From: Paracoccus subflavus
Lineage (GTDB): Bacteria; Pseudomonadota; Alphaproteobacteria; Rhodobacterales; Rhodobacteraceae
Length of the DNA: 64,000 nucleotides
Assembly (NCBI RefSeq): GCF_004310345.1
Contig: NZ_SISK01000004.1
Coordinates: 62,001 to 126,000 of the forward strand
Direction of reading: 5' to 3'
Below are positions 19,793 through 27,166 of the stretch, piece by piece; position 1 is the stretch's first letter, and every line of letters starts with the position of its first letter. The notes under the pieces are model-generated. The model saw only the letters and a list, made by a program, of their open reading frames with translations. It was not told the origin of the DNA and did no database searches. Both the position numbers and the translations under genes were made by a program.

Positions 19793-21147
19793 GCGACTGG
19801 ATCGAAAGGCTTCCCCAGGCGGCCCGCGATTTCGTGGCCGGCCGGCGCCTGGACGAGGTTGAATGCATCCTGGCCGACATCGCGGGCGTCGCGCGCGGCA
19901 AGGCCATGCCCGCGTCTAAATTCGCGCGGCAGGAGAGATTCTATCTGCCGAATTCGATCTTTCTCCAGACGATCACGGGCGAATGGGCGGACAATCCTGC
20001 GGGGGCGTTCACCGAACCCGACATGATCCTGACCCCCGATTTCAGCACCGCGACCGCCGCGCCCTGGACCGCCGACTGGACCTTGCAGGTCATCCACGAC
20101 GCCTATGATCAGCAGGGCAAGCCCGTGCCCATCGCGCCGCGCAACGTGTTGAAACGGGTTGTCGGCCTGTATCGCGAACGCGGCTGGACGCCGGTCGTGG
20201 CACCCGAGATGGAGTTCTTCCTGGTCGCCCGCAACATCGACCCCAACCAGCCGATCATTCCGCCGATGGGCCGCACGGGGCGGCGGGCGGCGGCCAAGCA
20301 GGCCTATTCGATGAGCGCGGTCGACGAATACGGCAAGGTCATCGACGACATCTATGATTTCGCCGAGGCCCAAGGGTTCGAGATCGACGGCATCCTGCAG
20401 GAAGGCGGTGCGGGACAGGTGGAAATCAACCTCAACCACGGCGATCCGGTGGCCCTGGCTGACGAGATCTTCTACTTCAAGCGCCTGATCCGCGAGGCCG
20501 CGCTGCGCCACGACTGTTTCGCGACCTTCATGGCCAAGCCGATCGAGGGCGAGCCCGGCAGCGCCATGCACCTGCACCATTCCATCATCGACAGGGCGAC
20601 CGGGCGGAACATCTTTTCGGATGAAAAAGGAGCCGAGACACCGGCCTTCCTGCACTTCATCGCCGGGATGCAGAAGCACCTGCCTGCGGCCATCGCGCTG
20701 TTGGCGCCCTATGTGAACAGCTATCGCCGATACGTCCCCGACTTTGCAGCGCCGATCAATCTGGAATGGGGCCGCGACAACCGCACGACCGGCCTGCGGG
20801 TTCCGATCTCGTCGCCCGAAGCGCGGCGGGTCGAAAACCGGCTGGCCGGGATGGACTGCAACCCCTATCTGGGAATCGCCGCAAGCCTTGCCTGCGGATA
20901 CCTGGGTCTGATCGAAGGCGAGAACCCGCGCGGCGAATGCCTGGGCGACGCCTATATGTCGTCGCAGGACGAACTGCCCTACAACCTGGGCGATGCGCTG
21001 GACATCATGGCCGACAGCACGCCCATGCGCGGCGTTCTGGGCGAGGATTTCACCGCCGTCTATGAGTCCGTCAAGCGCAATGAATACAAGGAATTCCTTC
21101 AGGTCATCAGCCCCTGGGAACGCGAACACCTGCTGCTGAACGTATGA
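19789..21147 (+). CDS. Glutamine synthetase family ligase (gamma-glutamylputrescine synthetase-like)
   Basis: ATP-dependent ligase of the GS type III/GlnT-PuuA branch, 452 residues. N-terminal beta-grasp part around 20-110; catalytic part has PEMEFFL (metal-binding glutamates), GAGQVEINLNHGDP and MAKPIEGEPGSAMHLHHS (ATP and metal contacts), and INLEWGRDNRTTGLRVP. It lacks the adenylylated tyrosine segment of housekeeping GlnA, which is encoded separately at 39 kb. Sits between an amidotransferase and an amine oxidase with 4-base overlaps, the arrangement of the polyamine gamma-glutamylation pathway. Acceptor amine is not determined. Confidence 0.85.
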   Translation: MSDWIERLPQAARDFVAGRRLDEVECILADIAGVARGKAMPASKFARQERFYLPNSIFLQTITGEWADNPAGAFTEPDMILTPDFSTATAAPWTADWTLQVIHDAYDQQGKPVPIAPRNVLKRVVGLYRERGWTPVVAPEMEFFLVARNIDPNQPIIPPMGRTGRRAAAKQAYSMSAVDEYGKVIDDIYDFAEAQGFEIDGILQEGGAGQVEINLNHGDPVALADEIFYFKRLIREAALRHDCFATFMAKPIEGEPGSAMHLHHSIIDRATGRNIFSDEKGAETPAFLHFIAGMQKHLPAAIALLAPYVNSYRRYVPDFAAPINLEWGRDNRTTGLRVPISSPEARRVENRLAGMDCNPYLGIAASLACGYLGLIEGENPRGECLGDAYMSSQDELPYNLGDALDIMADSTPMRGVLGEDFTAVYESVKRNEYKEFLQVISPWEREHLLLNV

Positions 21148-22451
21148 AGCTGCTTTATGCCAACGACCGGCGCGGAGAATATCCGCCCAGCGTCTATGCC
21201 GATACCTGTGCGGCTCTGGACCGTTTCGTCCCCCTCAAGGGGGAAACGCGGGCCGATGTGGCCGTGATCGGCGCGGGATATACAGGCCTCTCCGCCGCCC
21301 TGCATCTGGCGCGGGCGGGGCGTGATGTGGTGCTGGTCGATGCGCATCGGGTGGGCTTTGGCGCATCGGGGCGCAACGGCGGGCAGATCGGGTCTGGCCA
21401 GCGGCAGGAGGTGGACTGGCTGGAACGCCACTATGGCCGCGACACCGCCCGCCGCCTGTGGAACCTGGCCGAGGAGGCCAAGGCGCTGACCCGCGCGCTT
21501 GCTGCCGAATCGGGCGTGCCGGTCCGCGACGGGGTGGCCCATGCCTGTCGGACCGGGGCCGAGGTCGAACACAGCGCCCGGATGGCCGCGCATCTGGCGG
21601 CGCATTACGGCTATGACAAGGTGCAGCCCCTGGACCGCGATGCCTTGGCGGCGCATCTGGGCAGCGATGCCTATGCTGGCGGCGACGTGGACCGGGGCGC
21701 AGGGCATGTGCAGCCGCTGGCCCTGGCGATCGGCATGGCGCGGCTGGCGGTTGCGGCGGGGGCGCGCATCCATGAAGGCACGCATGTTCATCGGATCGAC
21801 CACGGCACGGCTACCGGCAAGACCCGTGTGCTGTGCGACACCGGCAGGATCCTGTGCGATCACGTCATCCTGGCGGGCAACGGCTATCAGGGCCGGCTGG
21901 ACGCGCGGGTCGCGGCGCGGGTCATGCCGATCAACAACTATATCGTCGCGACCGAACCTTTGGGCGACCGCTTCCCCGAAATCCTGCCGCAGCATACCGC
22001 CGCCGCCGACACCAAGTTCGTGGTGAACTACTGGCGGCTGGACGACGACCGGAGGTTGATCTTTGGCGGGGGCGAAACCGTCAGCTATCGGTTCCCCCGG
22101 GACATCGCGGCCCTGGTCCGTCCGCACCTGCTGTCGGTCTATCCGCAACTGCGCGACGTGGCGATCACCCATGCCTGGGGCGGCACGCTGGCGATCACCA
22201 TGAACCGGATGCCCCATTTCGCGCGGCCCGCGCCCAACTGCCTGTCGGCCGGCGGCTATTCCGGGCATGGGGTCGCGCTGGCGACGCTGACGGGCCGGCT
22301 GATGGCGGATGCGGTGGCGGGACAGTCGGACGGGTTCGACACCATGGCCGCGATTCCCACGCGGCCCTTTCCGGGCGGTTCCATGCTGCGCGGCCCGCTG
22401 TTGGTGGCGGGCATGGCCTGGTACGGGCTGCGCGACAGACTGGGGTTCTAA
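21144..22451 (+). CDS. FAD-dependent amine oxidoreductase (PuuB-like, DAO family)
   Basis: 435 residues, D-amino-acid-oxidase fold. FAD Rossmann signature VAVIGAGYTGLSAALHLARAG followed by the acidic VDA, then GFGASGRNGGQIGSGQ, where flavin contacts are conserved in gamma-glutamylputrescine oxidase. C-terminal GYSGHGVALATLTGRLMADAV closes the flavin site. Predicted to oxidise the glutamylated amine to an aldehyde, releasing ammonia and peroxide. Overlaps the ligase gene by 4 bases. Ends 13 bases from the convergent terB-like gene. Confidence 0.83.
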   Translation: MKLLYANDRRGEYPPSVYADTCAALDRFVPLKGETRADVAVIGAGYTGLSAALHLARAGRDVVLVDAHRVGFGASGRNGGQIGSGQRQEVDWLERHYGRDTARRLWNLAEEAKALTRALAAESGVPVRDGVAHACRTGAEVEHSARMAAHLAAHYGYDKVQPLDRDALAAHLGSDAYAGGDVDRGAGHVQPLALAIGMARLAVAAGARIHEGTHVHRIDHGTATGKTRVLCDTGRILCDHVILAGNGYQGRLDARVAARVMPINNYIVATEPLGDRFPEILPQHTAAADTKFVVNYWRLDDDRRLIFGGGETVSYRFPRDIAALVRPHLLSVYPQLRDVAITHAWGGTLAITMNRMPHFARPAPNCLSAGGYSGHGVALATLTGRLMADAVAGQSDGFDTMAAIPTRPFPGGSMLRGPLLVAGMAWYGLRDRLGF

Positions 22452-22464
22452 CCGGCAGGGGTTT

Positions 22465-22911
22465 CTAGCGCGCGGCGGCAATCCGCTGCCGCTGGAGGGC
22501 GGAATCGCGATCCGTCACCCCCAACAGACCGGAGACCAGTCGGATGGTGCTTTCTTCGTCCTTGTCGCGATGGTTGTCGCTCAGGGCGACCTGCCACATG
22601 GCATGGATGATCGCTGCCCGATCCTCGGGCGAGACGCGATCCTTGATCAGCCGCGTAAAGCGCACGGTGTCGGGCGCCTCGGCCTCGATCATCTCGGCCA
22701 CCGACCGGCGCTCGGCGGCATCGGCAAGGTCAATCCCGTGCATCCGCGCCAGAACGTCGTCAATCCGGCCCTTTTCGGCGGCATTGTAATGATCATCGGC
22801 GCGCGCCACCCGCACCAGCAGGGCGGCTATCGCAACCTCGGCATCCTCCGGAGCCAATGGCATTGGCTCGGCATCATCCGAGAAAAGACGAGAGAGAAGA
22901 TTGCGGAACAT
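22465..22911 (-). CDS. TerB-family protein
   Basis: 148 residues, all alpha, with the TerB/TerB-like acidic metal-binding pattern RADDHYNAAEKGRID and a second HRDKDEESTIRLV helix. TerB-like proteins are small cytoplasmic helical bundles, some linked to tellurite resistance and envelope stress; single copies in alphaproteobacteria have no defined job. No ribosome site precedes the ATG, and a promoter lies so close that the transcript may be leaderless. A DUF475/TerC-like membrane protein occurs elsewhere in the window but not next to it. Confidence 0.75.
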   Translation of the reverse strand: MFRNLLSRLFSDDAEPMPLAPEDAEVAIAALLVRVARADDHYNAAEKGRIDDVLARMHGIDLADAAERRSVAEMIEAEAPDTVRFTRLIKDRVSPEDRAAIIHAMWQVALSDNHRDKDEESTIRLVSGLLGVTDRDSALQRQRIAAAR

Positions 22912-22917
22912 GCAACC

Positions 22918-22945
22918 AGTGTAGCCTTTCGGTCGCAGTGTTCAA
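22918..22945 (-). promoter_or_regulatory. Promoter of the terB-like gene, probably leaderless
   Basis: On the minus strand TTGAAC (22945-22940) and TACACT (22923-22918) are 16 bases apart. Only 6 bases separate the -10 element from the start codon, so transcription would begin at or next to the A of the ATG. Confidence 0.5.
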
Positions 22946-23010
22946 GGAAGAAGGGCCAAACTGCTTTTTATTAAACCCGTCTTGTCAGACCCGTCGCGGC
23001 CGGCCATCGG

Positions 23011-23916
23011 TCAATAGACCTGCGGGACATACAGGTCGCGCGACAGCACGTCGCGTTCGTAATCGGGGTTGAAGACCCGATCGGGCAGGGTGATGTCGTC
23101 GTGAGGAACCTCGTCATAGGGGATCAAGCTCAGCAGGTGGCTCATGCAGTTCAGCCGGGCGCGCTTCTTGTCGTTGGCCGGCACGATGTGCCAGGGCGCC
23201 TCGGGGATGTTGGTGCGCTCCAGCATGTCCTCCTTGGCCTTGGTATAGGCTTCCCAGCGGATGCGGGATTGCAGGTCCATGGGCGACAGCTTCCACTGCT
23301 TCAGGGGGTCGTGGATGCGCATCAGGAACCGCAACTGCTGTTCCTCGTCGGTGATCGAGAACCAGTATTTCACCAGCGTGATCCCCGACCGGACCAGCAT
23401 TCGTTCAAATTCGGGAACGTCCTGGAAGAACTGCTCGACCTCGTCCTCGGTGGCGAAACCCATGACGCGCTCGACGCCGGCGCGGTTGTACCAACTGCGG
23501 TCGAACAGCACGATCTCGCCCCCGGCGGGCAGGTGTGGAACATAGCGCTGAAAATACCACTGGGATTTTTCGCGGTCTGACGGTGCCGGCAGCGCGACGG
23601 TGCGCACGACGCGGGGGTTCAGCCGCTGGGTGATGCGCTTGATCGCGCCGCCCTTGCCCGCTGAATCGCGGCCCTCGAAGATCACGACGACCTTTTTTCC
23701 GGTATGGGCGACCCAGTCCTGCAGCTTGATCAATTCGGTCTGCAGGCGCAGCAATTCGCGGAAATACAGGCGGCGGTCCATCTGGTCGGGCCGCTTTTCG
23801 CGATAGATGCGCCGGATCTCCTCGGACAGAAACGCGTCCTCGAGTTCGTTCTCGTATTCCTCGTCCAGGGTATCCAGAAGCTCGGCTTCCAGCCAGTCCT
23901 TGGGTTCCTGCGTCAT
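23011..23916 (-). CDS. ppk2: Polyphosphate kinase 2
   Basis: Transfers phosphate between polyphosphate and nucleotides. 301 residues, single-domain PPK2. Walker A EGRDSAGKGGAIKRI starts at residue 81; FDRSWYNRAGVERVMGF contains the Walker B aspartate and lid residues; the C-terminal WHIVPANDKKRARLN is conserved. ATG 23916 has GGAG 7 bases upstream; a longer in-frame start adds an atypical basic leader. Stands 86 bases downstream of the antiporter operon on the same strand. Nucleotide preference (GDP or ADP) cannot be told safely from sequence. Confidence 0.92.
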   Translation of the reverse strand: MTQEPKDWLEAELLDTLDEEYENELEDAFLSEEIRRIYREKRPDQMDRRLYFRELLRLQTELIKLQDWVAHTGKKVVVIFEGRDSAGKGGAIKRITQRLNPRVVRTVALPAPSDREKSQWYFQRYVPHLPAGGEIVLFDRSWYNRAGVERVMGFATEDEVEQFFQDVPEFERMLVRSGITLVKYWFSITDEEQQLRFLMRIHDPLKQWKLSPMDLQSRIRWEAYTKAKEDMLERTNIPEAPWHIVPANDKKRARLNCMSHLLSLIPYDEVPHDDITLPDRVFNPDYERDVLSRDLYVPQVY

Positions 23917-24002
23917 GGTCTGCTCCGGCTGCGGTGGGGTCCGTCTAGGACGGAAATGTAACGGATTTGCAGCAACCAAGGCCGTGCTGCCGGTCCATCG
24001 GC

Positions 24003-24422
24003 CTAGGTTTCTGACCGGCCGTGATTCGGGCCGCGATCTGGACCGCGATCCGGGCCATGATCCGGGCTGGGGTCAGGCTCGGGCATTTCCGGCATGGCCT
24101 TGCCGCCCTCGGCCCGGTCGCGTTCCAGCGCGGCGCGTCCCAGCATCATCAGCGTGACCGGCGTGGTCAGCACGATAAATGCGCCGATCACGAATTCATG
24201 GACAACGGCACGTCCGTCGATGAACGTGAACAGCAGGGCCGAGGCGATGATGATCGCGCCCGTGCCCCAGCTTGTCGCCAGGGTCGGGGCATGAAGCCGG
24301 TCATAGAAGCTCTGCAGACGCAGAACGCCCGTCGCACCGATCAGCGTCAGGGTCGATCCCAGCACGACCAGGGCGGCGATGGGAATGGCCAGAGCCAGCG
24401 GAACGTCGGCAAGGGCGGTCAT
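24003..24422 (-). CDS. phaG: Cation/proton antiporter subunit G (PhaG/MnhG)
   Basis: Last subunit gene of the Pha/Mrp antiporter operon. 139 residues, three membrane segments ([22 protein letters not shown] is split between helix and loop and is the subunit's hallmark). The soluble C-terminal tail is unusual: about 30 residues rich in Pro, Asp, Gly and Arg, with the repeated unit [15 protein letters not shown], encoded by near-direct repeats of the bases GATCCGGGC. Start ATG overlaps the phaF stop by 4 bases. Confidence 0.9.
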   Translation of the reverse strand: MTALADVPLALAIPIAALVVLGSTLTLIGATGVLRLQSFYDRLHAPTLATSWGTGAIIIASALLFTFIDGRAVVHEFVIGAFIVLTTPVTLMMLGRAALERDRAEGGKAMPEMPEPDPSPDHGPDRGPDRGPNHGRSET

Positions 24423-24700
24423 TCGATCACCTCGCCGCGGGACAGGAACTTGGCCAGCGCGACCGAGGTCACAAAGCCCATGATGGCGATCACGGTCGCC
24501 GCCTCGAAGAAGAAGGCCGTGCCCAGCCGCATCCCCGTGACCAGCAGCAGCAGCATGATCGCCACATACAGCGCATCCAGCGCCAGGACGCGGTCCTGCG
24601 CGCGGGGACCCCACAGGATGCGCAGACCCAGAAGCACGCCGGCCAGGGCCAGTGCGACCTGCGCATAGGCAAGGGCGATGATCAGGATCGTCGCGCTCAT
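24419..24700 (-). CDS. phaF: Cation/proton antiporter subunit F (PhaF/MnhF)
   Basis: 93-residue subunit with three membrane helices and the conserved [16 protein letters not shown] loop of MrpF, in which the aspartates are thought to matter for ion transfer. Overlaps phaE and phaG by 4 bases each, so all three are coupled. Part of a seven-domain inner-membrane complex exchanging Na+ or K+ for protons. Confidence 0.92.
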   Translation of the reverse strand: MSATILIIALAYAQVALALAGVLLGLRILWGPRAQDRVLALDALYVAIMLLLLVTGMRLGTAFFFEAATVIAIMGFVTSVALAKFLSRGEVIE

Positions 24701-25182
24701 TCAAAGATCTCCATCAGCATGGGTTCGTAGATGTCGCAGATGATATGGCGGTAATGCCCGGCCTCGGCGCCATTGAAGATGTGAACGGTCAGGATGCCAC
24801 TGTCCGACCCGTATTCCACCCAGGCGGTTCCGGGGGTCGCCGTCAGGATTATCGCCAGCAGCGCCAGAGCGTTGGGATTGGTGATGTTCAGGCGGACCCG
24901 CAGGAACGCCGACTTCCGGCCGCTGCGCCCCTCGGTCAGCAAAAGGCGCGCGACCGTGAGGTTCGACCAGACGATGTCGCTGAACAGCGTCCAGGCCAGC
25001 CGCGGCATGACGTCCCAGCGGCGCACCCGCGGCCTGGGGGAATGCAGCGCCGAATAGGCCCATCCCGCCACCAGCGACAGGACGGTTCCCAGCAGGAGAT
25101 AGCCCAGTGAAAATCGCGTCAGCATCAGCCACAGCAGGATCAGGAACAGCGACAGGACGGGGTGGGGAAACAGCCGGGTCAC
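24697..25182 (-). CDS. phaE: Cation/proton antiporter subunit E (PhaE/MnhE)
   Basis: 161 residues from a GTG start that overlaps the phaD stop (GTGA). Two N-terminal membrane segments, then the soluble domain with [25 protein letters not shown], the family hallmark, and [28 protein letters not shown] at the C-terminal end in separate elements. Expected size for MrpE. Role in complex stability and activity is known from Mrp systems; substrate ion is set by the whole complex. Confidence 0.9.
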   Translation of the reverse strand: MTRLFPHPVLSLFLILLWLMLTRFSLGYLLLGTVLSLVAGWAYSALHSPRPRVRRWDVMPRLAWTLFSDIVWSNLTVARLLLTEGRSGRKSAFLRVRLNITNPNALALLAIILTATPGTAWVEYGSDSGILTVHIFNGAEAGHYRHIICDIYEPMLMEIFE

Positions 25183-26822
25183 GGTTGGTCCCCCTCGGTC
25201 GCGGCGGCGGGGCGATCGACCGCCCGCGGGGTTGCAAAGACACCATAGGAATAGGCGGTCGTGTCGTGCAGCGCCCGGGCCGTCCCCAAGGCATAGCGCA
25301 GCACGGCATCCGCCTGAAGGCTGGTCAGGCCAAGCACTGCCAGCAGTCCGATGATCGGCGCCATTTCCAGGGCCAGGACACGGGGCAAGGCGATGTCGCC
25401 GGACCAGAAGGTCTGGATGCCGATGCGCAGCAGCCCGATCAGCGTGGCGAAACCCGACAGGATCAGCAGGGCCACGAAACCCCAGGCCAGGCCCGAAGGC
25501 AGCGCGGACTGGCCGATCAATCCCTGGATCATCGCCACCTTGCCGATGAAGCCCGGCAAGGGCGGCAGTCCCGCCAGCATCACCACCAGCAGCACGAAGC
25601 TGATGCCCAGGACCGTCATGGCGGCTGGAATGCCCATGGCCGTGTCCGGCACCTCGGTCAGATCCAGATCGTCGATGCCATAGGCATCGGCCGTCAGCGC
25701 CAGCATGGCGGCGATTCCGCCGTCCTCGCGATTCATGGGTTCGATCAGCAGGAACAGCGCACCGGTCGCCAGAACGGAGACCAGCATGTAATAGAGCGCC
25801 CCGGCCAGCATCGCCGGGCCTCCGCCTGCCAGCGCGAACCCCGTGACGCCCAGCACCGTCCCCGACGAGATGATCACCGAATGCGCGGCCATCCGCCCCA
25901 GGGCCTGCGCGGCCAGGATACCCAGCAGCCCGAACAGGATGGTGGCCATGCCCAAGGCGATCAGCACGCCTGCCCCGAATCCCGCCGACGGGCCGCCCGC
26001 CTCGCCGAACAGCAGCATGGACAGCCGCAGGATCGCATAGACGCCGACCTTGGTCATGATCGCGAACATCGCGCCCACCGGCGCGGCGGCGGCCATATAG
26101 GCGGTGGGCAGCCAGAAGGACAGGGGCCAACTGCCCGCCTTGACCAGAAAGGCCATGGCCAGGATCGCGATGCCCGCATGCAGCAGGGGCCGATCCTCGG
26201 ACGGCAGGGCGGCGATCAGGTTCGCCAGATGCCCCATGTTCAGCGTGCCCGTGACGCCATAGATCAGCGCCACGCCGATCAGGAACAGCAGCGACGCGGC
26301 CAGGTTGACCGCGATATAATGCATTCCCGCACGCACCCGAAGCTGACCCGATCCGTGCAGCAGCAGCCCATAGGACGCGGCCAGCAGGATTTCGAAGAAC
26401 ACGAACAGGTTGAAGATGTCGCCGGTCAGGAACGCGCCGTTCAGCCCGACCAGCAAAAACTGGAACAGCGAATAATAGTGCGGCCCCTGCCTGCCCCATC
26501 CCGCGCGCGCATAGACCAGCGACGGGATCGCCAGCACCGCCGTCAGCACCAGCATCATCGCGGCCAGCCGGTCCAGAACCAGCACGATGCCATAGGGCGC
26601 GCGCCAGTCGCCCAGCAGATAGAAGCTGATATCCTGGTTGGCGGCAAAGTCGCCACTGGCCTTGGCGCGGACCACCAGCTCGATCGCGACCAGCAGTTGC
26701 GCCACCACCGACAGGATGCTGAGCCAGAACTTTCCGCCGCGCTGCCGGTCGTCGTAAAGCAGCATCATCGCCCCCGCGACGAACGGGATCAGGATCGGGG
26801 CGATGATCATGTGCTGGGGCAT
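25179..26822 (-). CDS. phaD: Cation/proton antiporter subunit D (PhaD/MnhD)
   Basis: 547-residue relative of complex I subunits NuoL/M/N and a core ion-translocating unit. About 14 membrane helices. Proton-path signatures include FFEILLAASYGLLL (transmembrane glutamate), FLVKAGSWPLSFWLPTAYMAAAAPVGA (the lysine in helix 7), and the broken-helix HSVIISSG. The ATG at 26822 begins directly before a membrane helix. One-base overlap with phaC. Confidence 0.94.
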   Translation of the reverse strand: MPQHMIIAPILIPFVAGAMMLLYDDRQRGGKFWLSILSVVAQLLVAIELVVRAKASGDFAANQDISFYLLGDWRAPYGIVLVLDRLAAMMLVLTAVLAIPSLVYARAGWGRQGPHYYSLFQFLLVGLNGAFLTGDIFNLFVFFEILLAASYGLLLHGSGQLRVRAGMHYIAVNLAASLLFLIGVALIYGVTGTLNMGHLANLIAALPSEDRPLLHAGIAILAMAFLVKAGSWPLSFWLPTAYMAAAAPVGAMFAIMTKVGVYAILRLSMLLFGEAGGPSAGFGAGVLIALGMATILFGLLGILAAQALGRMAAHSVIISSGTVLGVTGFALAGGGPAMLAGALYYMLVSVLATGALFLLIEPMNREDGGIAAMLALTADAYGIDDLDLTEVPDTAMGIPAAMTVLGISFVLLVVMLAGLPPLPGFIGKVAMIQGLIGQSALPSGLAWGFVALLILSGFATLIGLLRIGIQTFWSGDIALPRVLALEMAPIIGLLAVLGLTSLQADAVLRYALGTARALHDTTAYSYGVFATPRAVDRPAAATEGDQP

Positions 26823-27166
26823 CACCGGCTGCGTTCCTTTCCGTCGACATGGTCGGTGCCCGTCAGCCCGCGCGACGCCAGCAGCACCACCAGAAACAGC
26901 GCCGTGGTGGCAAAGCTGATGACGATCGCCGTCAGCACCAGCGCCTGCGGCAGCGGATCGGCATACAGCGTGGGATCGACAAAGCCCCCCTTGGGCATGA
27001 TCGGCGGCGCCCCCGGCGTCAGGCGTCCCATCGAGAAGATGAACATATTGACCGCATAGGACAGCAGGCACAGCCCGACGATGACCTGAAAGCTGCGCGG
27101 CCGCAGCACCAGCCAGATGCCCGAAGCGGACAGCACGCCGATGGCAAGGGAAAGGATGATTTCCAT
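26822..27166 (-). CDS. phaC: Cation/proton antiporter subunit C (PhaC/MnhC)
   Basis: 114-residue NuoK homologue with three membrane helices. Visible are RSFQVIVGLCLLSYAVNMFIFSMGR and DPLPQALVLTAIVISFATTAL, the latter with the conserved PLPQALVLTAIVI stretch of MrpC. Lies between the fused AB subunit and D with single-base overlaps (TGATG) on both sides. Confidence 0.94.
   Translation of the reverse strand: MEIILSLAIGVLSASGIWLVLRPRSFQVIVGLCLLSYAVNMFIFSMGRLTPGAPPIMPKGGFVDPTLYADPLPQALVLTAIVISFATTALFLVVLLASRGLTGTDHVDGKERSR

Noticed and set aside
25107-27059. 650-codon antisense frame over phaD/phaE
   Set aside because: Gln/Arg/His-rich low complexity, no domain, opposite to a well-defined antiporter operon.
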